The notes beneath the pieces were generated by a model. The model saw only the letters and a program-made list of their open reading frames with translations, was not told where the DNA came from and did not search any database. The position numbers and the translations under genes are program-made. Shown piece by piece: positions 12,103 through 22,581 of a DNA stretch of 64,000 nt. How positions within the stretch are numbered: the stretch's first letter is position 1; every line of letters starts with the position of its first letter. The DNA is taken from positions 806,001 to 870,000 of the forward strand of contig JABYQQ010000010.1 of assembly GCA_022605405.1 (NCBI GenBank). The letters are read 5' to 3'. The DNA comes from Earliella scabrosa. Taxonomy: Eukaryota; Basidiomycota; Agaricomycetes; Polyporales; Polyporaceae.

Positions 12103-12725
12103 TCAGCCCCGATGACTCTCGCCCTTGCTCTCGAGCAACAGTTCGTCCAGCAGAGCGGCAACCTTCGTCTGCGCTTCCTTCTTCTCCGCCTGAACGCTCC
12201 GCAGTTCCGCGTCGCGCCGCTTCGCGATCTGGGTCTCGTCCGAGAGAAGCAGGAGCAGTTTCATGGAATGGATGGTCGACATCAGCGAATTCGCGGCGCG
12301 TATCTGGGCGGGCGTATCAGCGCGAGAAACATAAAGCGGGGGGGACGTAAAAGACGTGTGGATGGTTGTGGGAGCGTTGGACGCACCATGGATTCCGCGC
12401 GGCACTGCGCCTGGAACGACTCCTGTGCGATGCGGAATTTGTCCTTGTCACCAATCTGCCGCGTCGCCCGCCCAACGTGTCAGCCACGCTTCAGAGCTCA
12501 GAAGGAGGAAGATGGCAGACGCACCGAGGCGAGCGAGACGATATCCACCATGCCGTCGACGAGAGTCTCAATCTCGACGTCCACACGCTTGTTCCACTCC
12601 TCCTCGACCGCGTCCAAGTATTCGGCGGAGTTCTGGTCAGCGACGGATGGTGCTTGTCGCTGAAGCAACTTGGCGGTTGGCAACGCCGAGGGGCGAGAGA
12701 CATCGGTCTGGGGCACATCGGACAT
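12103..12725 (-). CDS. MED22: Mediator complex subunit 22 (Surf5/Srb6 family)
   Basis: Three minus-strand exons (12725-12525, 12455-12387, 12303-12103) give 156 aa. The middle exon is only 69 bp and encodes the IGDKDKFRIAQESFQAQ segment. The protein matches the size and layout of MED22: a central helix with acidic and hydrophobic heptads (EEEWNKRVDVEIETLVDGMVDIV), a second helix ending AESMIRAANSLMSTIHSMKLLLLL, then a lysine/glutamate-rich coiled coil (DAELRSVQAEKKEAQTKVAALL shortened here). MED22 pairs with MED11 in the Mediator head, which links activators to RNA polymerase II. All introns have GTGCGT donors. Identification rests on architecture and motif resemblance rather than an alignment I could run. 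Confidence 0.82.
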
Positions 12726-13101
12726 GTTGGATGGGAGGTTTCAGGACGGAGTTCGTCGAGGCGGAGTAGTGGGCGCGTCTCATCACGGTCACGCTTCTTG
12801 TTATACGGTCACGGTCACATTGAGTCACACTGTGGGTCCACCCATCTGGTTTTCGGAAGGGTTGTGATAATACATTGTAATGTCGAGATATGTCCTGATA
12901 CGTCAGGCCTTCGCATCCAGGACATTAATATTCTTCCAATGCTGCCGTAAGTCAGTTCCTCACGTTTTATGCAAAACCCCACGCTGAAGTCTTCGGCGCG
13001 CGATAGGCACTCAAGGGCGTGGCTCTGGCATGAGGGCCATGCGTCGCACCTTGAGCACGGTGCTTGACGACTCCCTCCCTCGCCTTTGACCTACTCCCTT
13101 C
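12726..13101. promoter_or_regulatory. Divergent intergenic region, MED22 (-) and F-box gene (+)
   Basis: These 376 bp must carry both start regions. I see no clear TATA box. A pyrimidine run (gactccctccctcgcctttgac shortened) precedes the F-box start. Confidence 0.35.
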
Positions 13102-14650
13102 ATGAAGCACCGGAGACCGATTTCTACTGCTCTTGAGAAAGCCCGAAGCAAAGTCTCGCACATCCTAGGTCCCAGGTCATCTTCAGATGACGGAGCCGTC
13201 GATGGTCCAGGAGATCAGCCAGATACTCCAGCTCCCCAGGCAAAGTCAGGTTCGAGGATCCGATCCCTTATTCCTAGCGGTCGCACCCTCAGGCTGCGTC
13301 GAAACCCTTTTTCTCGCAAGGGCAAGAAACCTGCTGCTCTCTTCATCGACATCTACGAGCAGATCATCGATATGCTGGGCGAAGAGCACGACTGTGCCTC
13401 GCTCGCGGCCTGCGCGCTGGTCTCGCGCGACTGGTTGCCTAGAGCGAGACTCAATCTCTACCGTCATGTAAGGCTGGTAGATGGGGAGAACCTCGAACAG
13501 TTTTCATCCACCATTCGCGCCCACCCGACATATGCTCAGTACACCGAGGATCTCGAAATCGCCCCTCATCCTTCCCAAGAAGAGTATATAGGATTTATGC
13601 TGTTGTCGCCACACGTTCGCACGCTATCCGGCCTACTGTTGGGCCCCAACGTCAAGTGGAAGGAATACCCACCACGTTATCATGCGCTCGGAAGACACGC
13701 CTTCTCGGCGGTGACCCGACTCACTCTGTCCGTCCAGTTCCCCACCATAACTGATTTATATCGCGTCGTCTGGTCTTTCCTAAACATCACGAAATGCTCA
13801 ATTAACGCGGATAACCCGGTGGCGGCAAAGCCGACAGAGCCCCCTCGCACTGCTCTGGCAGATGAAGCATCACAAACTCGCAGCAAACCGCCGTGCTCTA
13901 AGCTCTCCGAGCTTGCGATACCGGTGAGCGTTTGCGAATAGCGTTAGTTTGACTTCACCATGCTGAACTTGAGGCGACGTCGATAGGGGCCTTTTGCAAC
14001 GTCTCAATACTACCTGCCTGGATGCGCGTTCGGAGGGTCTGTGGTGCATCTGACACTGCGATTACAGCGACATGAGAAGATATCTGGTGAGCCCGTATCT
14101 AACATGTCAACCATACATCACGAAGACCTAAGTGTTTCCACCATTCTGTAGCAGAGTTTCTGGAATACCTAGCCACACTCTCCGCACTAGAGAGCATATG
14201 GCTGGATGTGGAGACCGACCACGGCCTGCCGCACGCTACGCTCTCGTCTCTACTCTTACACGCATCCGAGCGCACCCTGCGCGAGTTCGGATTGTCCATG
14301 CGGCCTCTGCAGCTGCGGTACGGCATGAGCCGGGTTGAATTCGTCGATGTGTTGTGCCACGAAGAGGTCCTGGGCGCATTTGCTCGCATCCAGCGTCTTG
14401 AGCGGTTGCACCTTTCTGTCCTTGATTTGGACACCGACGAACATGAGCGGAGACTAGCAATATGGATGGATGAGTTGCGCAGGCTTCCGAGGCAGCTGCG
14501 ACAGGTACTCGACTTCAAGGTGGAGGGTCGGAAAGGTACGCCATACTGTGAATCTCGACGGCTCATGCATCGTGCGGGTCGCTGATCTGTGCTGAGCACA
14601 CAGACCTTCTAATATCTCCTTGGAGGAAGGACTCTTCAACCTCAACGTAA
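13102..14650 (+). CDS. F-box-like / LRR protein, paralog 1
   Basis: Four exons (13102-13923, 13987-14086, 14155-14535, 14604-14650) give 449 aa. A basic Ser/Arg-rich N-terminus is followed by an F-box-like helix bundle at about residues 75-125: FIDIYEQIIDMLGEEHDCAS, LAACALVSRDW, ARLNLYRHVRL. Degenerate leucine-rich segments follow (VVHLTLRLQ, LRRLPRQLRQVLDF). This layout is typical of the large Agaricomycete F-box family; F-box proteins recruit targets to SCF ubiquitin ligases, and for this family the targets are unknown. The last exon is the weakest part of the model: its donor-like GTAAGT overlaps the proposed TAA at 14648, so the C-terminus may instead continue. A broken paralog lies 1 kb downstream. 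Confidence 0.8.
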
Positions 14651-14904
14651 GTGACTTTTTTGGGTTCCTCGTTTATTGCCCTCGAGGGCTGAGCCCTATG
14701 GTAGGCAAACGCGTGGCCAGATAAACCTACTGGTACTCGGGCCGGTCGGAGGGTGGTCGCTGAGAGGGGAGGGAAGGGTGGGGAGAGCCGAGCATCACGG
14801 CGATAGCTAGTGTTGCAGGGTCCGGTCCCAGGACTGATCAAGGACCGCAGTCCGGACCGGGACCGATCCCATCGGCGTCAAGAGGGGTCCAACGTAAGTG
14901 ACTT
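14643..14904. repeat. 15-bp direct repeats flanking a 232-bp GC-rich segment with a hairpin
   Basis: The sequence caacgtaagtgactt occurs at 14643-14657 and again, identical, at 14890-14904. The segment between them contains an imperfect inverted repeat at 14819-14864, built from ggtccggtccc/gggaccggacc blocks. It could be a small insertion at the F-box 3' end. The target duplication would be unusually long and no terminal inverted repeats are seen, so its nature is open. Confidence 0.45.
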
Positions 14905-15794
14905 ATGCTCTTAGTTTTGGTCAGTGCTTCTGATCAGGTTCGCAGTGTTGCCAGCCAGAATGCATGGTCTGCGCGGCTCCCGATGCGTATCATTTCGCTG
15001 TAGATGTCCCTTATATGCACGGACTGGTCTTGCCTTGGTCTACCGGGCGTGCAACTCCGTCATCGGTACATTCGGTCGAATTGAGGGATGGATGAGGCAG
15101 CTGCTGCCACGCCGATACAAGAATTCATTGGACGTCGCAAATTGCGATCCTCGTCCTCAACTGCGCTTACCCATCGAATCGAACAGTAGAAACGATAGAT
15201 CCGCTATTCCTTGTGCACAATGGCCGGAGCAGATGAACAGCCGAGTAGGGATGTTCACAACCAACCGTTTCGCGCCGTGAGACCCACGCTATATATGGCG
15301 CGGTGTTTTGTCGTGTGGGCCTGCTCATCCGAGTCGGAGTCAGAATATCGGCAGGGACAGGTCATACTCAGCCTACTGGCGTCACGCTCATCAAGATGCA
15401 TAGACAATCGGTTGGAACTCACCGACTACCTCCGTTTGCAAGTCAAATCTCGCACCAATCATCGCTATACTCGATTACTTGGTGGCAGGCTGGTCCCCGC
15501 TGCATATCAGTGTGATCATACCTTGGATTCTCTGACCGACATGCGATGCGACAGTATGATTTCCAGCGTCGATAAGGAGTACCAGGCTTCCAAGCACATG
15601 GAGTCGTGCATCTGGCAAGTGCAGCAGTGCGTACGTACTGCCTAGTAGTCCTGAGTCTGCGCTATTCATCGTTCTTTGAAGCTCATACGATTATTTCACT
15701 TGCAGAGCACATCGACTAACCCTCTGCTGTGCGGTGATAACTTCGAGAAGATCATGGATATACTCGGCGACGCTCCCGAGATTCCAGCTGGGAC

Positions 15795-16476
15795 GCAAGG
15801 GGTACAGTTGTCCCTAGACTATAGCTTTTCGTCATCCAGGATTACGATTGCGCCCGACGTTGAGCGGGTTATTGTCCCAGGGTCAAGCGGGATGTTGCCC
15901 GTTCATGTTTGCATACAAGCCCGCGATTCACACGGATATGACCCGCCGACTATGGATTATTTGCCCGGCGTTCAGCGCTTTTTCGTCCGGTCTCTCATAA
16001 CATTTCTGTCCGCCCCTACCTATATCTCCTCTTCCACTCACCGGATCGCTAAGATATCAGTGTCATTGGACTAATTATGTCTTTCCGTTATGCACAAAAT
16101 TATAAAAGCATGAGCAGCATCCCAAGACGACACTCCATAGCGAGAACAGGTGGAACTCAACACGAGCGTCGACAAATGGGCGCCAGGAAGATAAGTATGT
16201 GGAGGAAAAAAGCGCTGCGGCTCAAAACTCCGAGATATTCCACTTTCGGCATGTGAAGCGCCCATGAGCCCAGGATTGATCCTACGACGATGTAGAAGGA
16301 AGGAGAGCGATTGAGAAAAGGCGAATAATTTTCCCGGGCTGAGGAGGGGTGAAAGGGCTTGCAGCCAAAGTTTGGAGTGGAACGGACCAGTGAGGAAGGG
16401 GCTACAGGAGCCGGCGGACAGATGGCTGATATGAGGGGACGAAAAGCTATAGTCTATGGACAGGTGTCCATTTTGG
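15795..16476. mobile_element. 682-bp non-autonomous TIR element with 9-bp target-site duplication (Mutator-like)
   Basis: Imperfect terminal inverted repeats of about 39 bp match at 31 of 39 positions, including 19 consecutive identical bases (tagactatagcttttcgtc at 15815-15833 and its reverse complement at the right end). The element is bounded by identical 9-bp direct repeats agctgggac at 15786-15794 and 16477-16485. A 9-bp duplication is characteristic of Mutator-like (MULE) transposons. No transposase frame is present, so mobility would depend on an enzyme encoded elsewhere. The insertion splits the F-box codon series exactly. Confidence 0.85.
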
Positions 16477-16668
16477 AGCTGGGACCCTGGCCGCGTGCGC
16501 GCTGGTCTCCCGCGGCTGGGTCCATGGTGCAAGGAAGAATCTTTACCGCCGCGTCAGAAGCGAATGCGTTGGACAATTCCTGTGGACCATCGTCTCGGTC
16601 ACAAATCCGCGTTTAGCAGAGTACACGAAAGATCTATTGATCGACCCTCCTGTGGGACATGCCTACTA

Positions 16669-17127
16669 CACCTGATTCCGAAATGAATGCCCGACATCAC
16701 TGATCGCACAAAGCGCGCGACCAGCACATTTTGTGCAATCCAAGTTTTTGAGGTATCGAACACCACCCTGTTTGGGCCAAAGTGCTGCAGCCATATTCTT
16801 CAGTACATAGGCAGTCCTGGGAAGTTGGAATCAGGACGTTCGGAGTGCAGAGTGGCCGACAATGTCAAAGGAAAATCCGACATGTTTGGGCGCTTGACTG
16901 TCCCATGTCTGGCGCCCGATGAGCTGGCCTCCTTCTACCTGCTGTCGCTAGTGTAAAGCACGAGTCCAAGCGTCGTTCTCAAAGCTACATGCTTTCTATG
17001 ATACTTTGGGCCTGTCTCTCTGGAACTGTGGGGTCAAATTCACAGGAATTTCTGCTGAGTTCACTTTCGGTACACTCGCGCGCTTTGTGTGATCGGAGTT
17101 GTCGGGCATTCATTTCGGAATCAGGTG
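16669..17127. mobile_element. 459-bp MITE with about 52-bp TIRs and TA target duplication
   Basis: Terminal inverted repeats begin cacctgattccgaaatgaat; 27 terminal bases are identical and about 48 of the first 52 match. The element is flanked by TA on both sides (16667-16668 and 17128-17129), as expected for Tc1/mariner-type or related TA-targeting elements. It has no transposase coding capacity. Excision leaving one TA restores the reading frame GHAYYIPFALL, which aligns without gaps to the paralog. It is unrelated in sequence to the element 190 bp upstream. Confidence 0.85.
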
Positions 17128-18588
17128 TACATTCCATTTGCGCTCTTGTCCTCGCACCTCGGGAACCTCCGTCACCTCATCCTTGGGCCAAACATTGAAT
17201 GGAAGAAATACCCACCCGTCTACCATACACTTGGGGCCATTGTGTTCAGACGAGTGATTCGACTCACGCTACTCATGGAGTTTCCTACCATCACCGAGAT
17301 GTACCGCCTAGTCTGGTCGTTCCGAGTCCTGGAGGGCCTTCAGCTTGCATCCTATAGCTTCAATCTTCCCGAATCGTCCCCGCTGGCAACTGAATATGAG
17401 CTCCAGCGTATTCAAACTATCGCACACATGCGATCGCGGGCAGGATACTCCCATCCTTCAATGATCTTATTGGTGAGCAACCTCAAAGTTGTATGATGCC
17501 GACAGCATTCCAGTCAGCTCAGACTGACTTTCTTGATAGACTGCTATTGCAGGGGATGCTGCCCTGCAGACACTAAAGTTCTTGGAACCTTTCGGGTGCA
17601 GCATCGTCGACGTTTCACTCAAGCAAGTTACTTTTGGCAGTGTCATATCTGGCGAGTCATGATGCGTCACTGAAAGGTACAATTGAGGCTCGTGTTGAAG
17701 CCCATATCTGGCATCAGGATGCGCCGCGACGAGCTTGTGGGAATCATTGGACACGAGAGATTCCTACAGACTCTCAGGCGATTTCCACGCTTTGCGGTGA
17801 TGCAGGTGGATGTAGCCGACTTTCAGTTCCCCTACATATTCCATGATCGTCTGCGGGATGTATGGCAGATCAAGCTGGGGAGGCTGCCTGAATTGCTCTT
17901 GCGGATCCTCGTACTCAATGTGACACGCCTGGAAGGTCAGCTATCAGTCGATTTTTCTTGCCAACCGTGTAAGATCTCGCTATCGAGGCTAACTACGTAT
18001 CCACGTTGTAGCTGCTCCGTGGACCTTTGCGGCATGGGACTTCGACCCCTTCTCCGATTCCGATCCTCCTCGAATCGACGTCTGAACGCCATCGACGAAC
18101 AGCCCCGATTGTTCGCGGTGAGTCTATCCCTGATGTGTCGAAAAGACATATCGCGCTCGATTACCGATGAGTACATACTGTAGGAACGACACGGGCACAT
18201 TCACCTTTAAGTCGACACGTGATCCACAATGGCTATGCTGACTTACACGCTATGCAGAAACTCAAAATCAATCCCGAGCATCGCCTCGTGGGCTTCCAGC
18301 TGCAATCCCTGACGTCTGCGTGCACAAGCCTGATCCTGTCCGATTCGAGGGGCACGAGGTCGGCACGCCGAGCAATACTCCTCAGAAGATGGGTTCGAGT
18401 GCAGACTGCCCGCTGACCACTTCGGCAGCATAGTTGATTTGCACCCTAGTGTTATGGGCACCGGCATGTTCCTCACTCTACGTAGCATGGTTAATTTCGG
18501 GCACGGCCAGCTCGCCTGTCATGCAGCAAAATCTAATAGGAATCAATGCGCAACCGCGCGGGGTAGGGGTCCGTACAGCGCATCGGGG

Positions 18589-19484
18589 TCAGAGCTCATC
18601 TCGGGCTTTGCTCGCATCCGAAGTATCGAGCGGCGGGACGTCACGCATCAGCTTGCGCATGTCCGCATTACGGAACAGCTCCTGATGTGGCCAGCGGCCC
18701 TTGGCGACCTCGACCGCGAAGCGGCCCAACTCATCTATGGGGCTGTACAGCGAAGGGGTGAGCGTCTTGTAAAGTGGCGTCATGATATTGTCGAGCACGC
18801 GCATGGTGGCACCGCGCTGGTTAAGTCGGTCATCCGGGTACTCCTTGGACGGGAAGAAGTAGCCCGGGCGGTAAACGTGCGCGGATATGTTCGTGCCCTT
18901 GAAGAGCTCCGGGAGCTCACGCTCGACGCGGCCCTGTGGAGGGGGTTCGGTCAGGATCGAGATCGGAATCCCGATTGGCAGACGCACCTTCACTCGAGCC
19001 CACATCTGGCTAGACTTGCCTGTTGGGTCGGCGAGCTCCCCACTGATGAAGAGGAACCGGAAGGTTTTGTCCGCAGAGCCCGCGCCAGCGTCCTTGAGGG
19101 CGCGTGCGGCGGCAAGCGTGTACTCATACGTGAGTTCGGTGTAGTCGGCCTCGGACATGCCAACGGCGCTCTTGCCGAGCGCCCAGATGAGCGCATCGTG
19201 CTCCGCGAGTCGACGGGCAAGGTCGGGCGGATAGGTCTTGAAGTCGGAGTGAAGGATGGTTTCGGTCTTGTCTGCAGCGTTTGGAGGGAGCTTTGCCCAT
19301 TCGGGAACTGCTCGACGTGTGAGGAGAGTGACATGCTGGACGGCGGGGTCGTTGAGCGCGGCGCGGTAGATCGCGAGGCCGGCTACGAGATGCGGTCAGT
19401 ATCTCGTATTCTGGCCTTCACAATGAGTGTGGTAGTTGCGATTGACTCACCAACTCCAGTTACGCCTGTGAGTATGATACGCAT
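18589..19484 (-). CDS. NAD(P)-binding Rossmann protein, NmrA/epimerase-like (atypical short-chain family)
   Basis: Two minus-strand exons, 19484-19451 (34 bp) and 19382-18589, give 275 aa. The first exon encodes MRIILTGVTGV and splicing completes the dinucleotide-binding motif GVTGVAG (G-x-T-G-x-x-G), so the intron sits in the cofactor loop. LIWALGKSAVGMSEADYTELTYEYTLAA and FRFLFISGELAD match the strand-helix pattern of atypical short-chain dehydrogenases similar to HTATIP2/Fmp52-type proteins. A Tyr-x-x-x-Lys catalytic pair is not evident, so reductase activity is not assured. The C-terminal part (GRFAVEVAKGRWP) matches the substrate-side helices of such proteins. Substrate unknown. Confidence 0.85.
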
Positions 19485-19878
19485 GGTGGGTGTGGTACGA
19501 GGTCGATCTGAGACTTGGATTTGGAAGCACCGTCAGCCGGGAATCTTTTAAGACATACCCTGCGTCTCCGACTCACCGGGAGTATGTGTTTCGCTCGCCG
19601 ATCTACGCGTCGTGGCGGCAGGTGAACGCGTCGCGGCGGCGGATGGAAGTGCGGGATGACGACCGCTGCCGTACCCTGGTCCCTGGCCGTACCCCGTCCG
19701 GAACCAGTATCTCAAGTCGTCAGGCGCCCTGGCCATATTCCGATCGGACGAGCGCGCGAAGGTTGCGATACACGTGATCGCGTCTACTTGTCCGGTCGCG
19801 TTTGGGAATGTTGGCGCTGAGTGATCGCTAGCACTCGTCATCGTAGCTGTCGATCGAAAGACCATGTCCTTCTTCGCG

Positions 19879-19886
19879 TATATAAG
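19879..19886 (+). promoter_or_regulatory. TATA box of AKR1
   Basis: tatataag lies 61 bp before the AKR1 start codon. The two AKR paralogs on the minus strand have a TATA-like element at the same distance (59-61 bp), which supports a conserved core promoter. Confidence 0.6.
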
Positions 19887-19946
19887 GACGCACGGCGCCC
19901 CTATGCAGCCCCAAGCAACTGCATTCACATCCACACTCGTCCTCCA

Positions 19947-21369
19947 ATGTCGCCTGCAAAGCTCCCTACCCGTAAGATCGGCGACGCAGATGTCACTGCC
20001 ATAGGCTATGGCGCCATGGGCATCGCCGCCGCCTACGGAGACATCCTCACTGAAGAGGAACGCTTCAAGGTCAGTGATTGTAGCTCGTGACGCCGAACCA
20101 TGATTCATGTCTCGCATAGGTTCTGGACACGCTCTACGAGCTGGGCTGCACCAACTGGGATACCGCAGACATCTACTTCGACAGCGAGGACCTGATCGGC
20201 AACTGGTACATATTTTTCTCTCCGACATCCGCTCACAGTCATTCAATGCACTCCTAGGTTCAAGCGGACCGGCAAGAGGGACGAGATCTTCCTCGCCACC
20301 AAGTTCGGCTTCGTCCAGTCTGACGTGGTCGTGAGAGGCGACGCGGCATACGTTCACGAGGCCGTCGAAAAGTCCTTGAAGCGCCTCGGAGTCGACTGTA
20401 TCGACTTGTACTACCTGCACAGGCACGTCAGCTATTTCTGCAGCCCATGCTTCCCTATACTGACCCAAATATGTAGAGCTGACGCCAACGTACCTATCGA
20501 GGTGATGATGTGTTCAGCCTCCTGAAAGATAGGCGTACAACTGACGATAATACAATGCAGATCACCGTTCGTGCTATGGCCGAGCTCGTCAAGTAAGTAT
20601 TACACTCTCCCACGTTCCCTGTGCGACATACTCATTATGCTCCCCGCATGTAGGCAGGGCAAGGTCAAGTACCTCGGCCTATCCGAGGTCTCTGCCACCA
20701 CCCTCCGCCGCGCGCACGCCGTGCACCCGATCGCCGCCGTGCAGGTCGAGTACTCGCCCTTCACGCTCGACATCGAGGACGAGAAGATCGGCCTGCTCAA
20801 GGCCGCGCGTGAGCTCGGGGTCAAGATCGTCGCATATTCTCCGCTCGGCCGCGGCTTCCTGACCGGGAAATACGTGAGTCCGACTGCAACCTCCGTATCC
20901 GCGAATGAGCAAAGGCTGACGCGTACATGCAGAGGACGAGGGCTGACCTGCCGCCAAACGACTGGCGGCTGACTGTCCCGCGCTACTCGGAGGAGAACTT
21001 CCCGAACATCGTCAAGCTGTCCGACGGGCTCGCCGCGATCGGAAAGAAGTACAACGCGACGGCGGGCCAGATCACCCTCGCGTGGCTCCTCGCGCAGGGA
21101 GAGGACGTCATCCCGATCCCCGGTACGACGAAGATCGCGGTAAGTGCTCTTGTTGTGGCTGGATCGATCTGAGAGCGGGCTGATTGATGGGTAATGCCTT
21201 GCGCATACAGAACTTGAAGGAGAACCTCGGGGCGCTCAACATCAAGCTCGCGAAGGAGGACGTGGAGGAGGTGCGCAAGATGGCGGCTGCGGCGGACTTG
21301 AAGGGCACACGGTACCCGGAGTCCCGCATGCACCTGCTCTTTGCGGAGACCCCTGAATTGAAGGAGTGA
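19947..21369 (+). CDS. Aldo/keto reductase, paralog 1 (AKR1)
   Basis: Eight exons (19947-20069, 20120-20205, 20258-20422, 20477-20501, 20561-20592, 20654-20873, 20933-21139, 21211-21369) give 338 aa. This is a complete AKR barrel with catalytic tetrad Asp55, Tyr60 (WDTADIY), Lys85 (LATKFG) and His124 (YLHR), plus the NADPH-binding end ([19 protein letters not shown]). It is similar to YakC/AKR13-type reductases acting on small aldehydes or ketones; the substrate is unknown. Exon 4 is only 25 bp. The intron after exon 3 appears to start with GC rather than GT (gcacgt at 20423), while both paralogs have gtacgt at the same site; only this donor keeps frame. Compared with AKR2/AKR3 it lacks one intron between the KGP...IIPK and YSQEN equivalents. 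Confidence 0.93.
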
Positions 21370-22490
21370 ACTGCGTCCGGGTAGATACTCGCGGCCAACG
21401 GCACAAGAATACTAGCGACGAGATTTGTGGTGTACTATAATCCTCCCGTAACGACAGCTGTCTGTTGCTTGCAGCATCAGTGAATACTGTCGGCGATAGT
21501 GAGAGTCATCGTAGTCATGGGAGTAGAAAAGGCCTTCGTGCGGGAACGACCCCAGCGTTACATCTAACTGAATGAGAAGGGTGAGGTCTGAGAGGTATGC
21601 GGTCTGGTTAGCAAGCTATTCGACTCGGAAACCTAGGCCACAGTGGCAGGCCGCAGAAGTCGGTAACGCCCGTCGTCGCCAATAATCAGACAACTGCAAA
21701 CCACTCATATGCAACAATAGAGATACCGTATGGCCCGCGTCAACGACGGTCTAGAACACCGAGCGCATGCTGCAAGCGTACTAGACGTCGACTGGATCTG
21801 ATTTGATTATGAGGGGACGCCATTTTCGGAGTATGTCCGAACGGTGCTGAACAGGTGATTACAGCGGAAATTCTAGGAGGCCAAATCACTGACGTCTCTC
21901 GTGTTGGGCCTCGACTCGTCTGAATTTTGAAACGTCTAGCACGGACCTCTGGAGAAGTTGTGACTAGGGTGAACGTCCGTCAAGCTACTACTTAAATTTA
22001 AAGGTAGCGCTTGCCAAGCTGCGCGCGGAGTTCGGATTATTTCTTCGGAGTCGAAAAAATCTTGCGGCAGACCTCGGCAGTCTCCGGAGTGTTTGTGTCA
22101 GGCGCCGATCTTGAGCTTGAACTTCACCTTCACCATCTTTTCAGTTCTCAGTACTCTGCCAGGCGCACCATCACGTTTACCCCAAGGACCGGCACGGGTC
22201 TAAACTTCCGCAGCATTAGGGTGCAGCGATGGATTGAAATGCTGTCGCAGTCAGGCTCACAATCTAGTATGTGCATCCATATCAGTTTTGCTGACCGTCA
22301 TCTAGCCAGGACCAGCCCTGTAACCGAGATTTCTGAGGGGGTTCTCGGAAAAGTCGCTATTGTAAGTGGATTGACCCAACATTGAGTGGTGTGTCATGGG
22401 CTAGGCTAGGATAGAAAGAAAGGTCGCACTGTCTAGGCATGGCCGGATCGTGACCAGGCCCTCGTAGGCCCACTGCCTTCCAAGTGCAGG
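21370..22490. other. Intergenic, nothing recognised
   Basis: About 1.1 kb, AT-richer than the flanking genes. It contains the AKR1 3' end and the upstream region of the next gene. No inverted repeats, RNA gene or supported frame were found; a frame of about 120 codons near 22.0-22.4 kb lacks an ATG start and family motifs. Confidence 0.4.
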
Positions 22491-22497
22491 TATAAAG
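22491..22497 (+). promoter_or_regulatory. TATA box of the H...C-Q-x-W family gene A
   Basis: tataaag lies 91 bp before the ATG at 22582, a normal spacing for a fungal TATA promoter. Confidence 0.5.
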
Positions 22498-22581
22498 TAG
22501 ACTCAAGGTTGGTCCCCCTCCCTCTCGTCAACAACAGTCCTGAAATCCAAACTAGTGAGTATAGCCACATCTGCTCGCACC

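Larger units (their letters stand above)
15706..18085 (+). pseudogene. F-box-like paralog 2, interrupted by two TIR elements and frameshifted
   Basis: Aligned with the F-box gene at 13.1 kb, pieces are collinear. 15706-15794 encodes NFEKIMDILGDAPEIPAG. After the first element, 16486-16666 encodes LAACALVSRGWVHGARKNL and onward to GHAYY. After the second element, 17128-17472 continues IPFALLSSHLGNLRHLILGP. Removing each element with one target-site copy joins the frame without any indel. An intron (17473-17539) follows, then TAIAGDAALQTLKF in another exon. Around 17640-17690 the homologous sequence changes frame and residues found in paralog 1 are missing, so the copy is damaged there independently of the insertions. 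A final exon after 18011 encodes APWTFAAWDFDPFSDS and stops at 18085. I could not find the 5' exon or start. Confidence 0.8.

Noticed and set aside
19985..20100. Possible biosynthetic gene cluster around the AKR genes
   Set aside because: No synthase, terpene cyclase, NRPS/PKS, P450 or transporter is nearby; three AKRs alone do not make a cluster.
22011..22385. 124-codon plus-strand frame upstream of copy A
   Set aside because: No ATG at the start, no motif, and it overlaps the promoter region of copy A.
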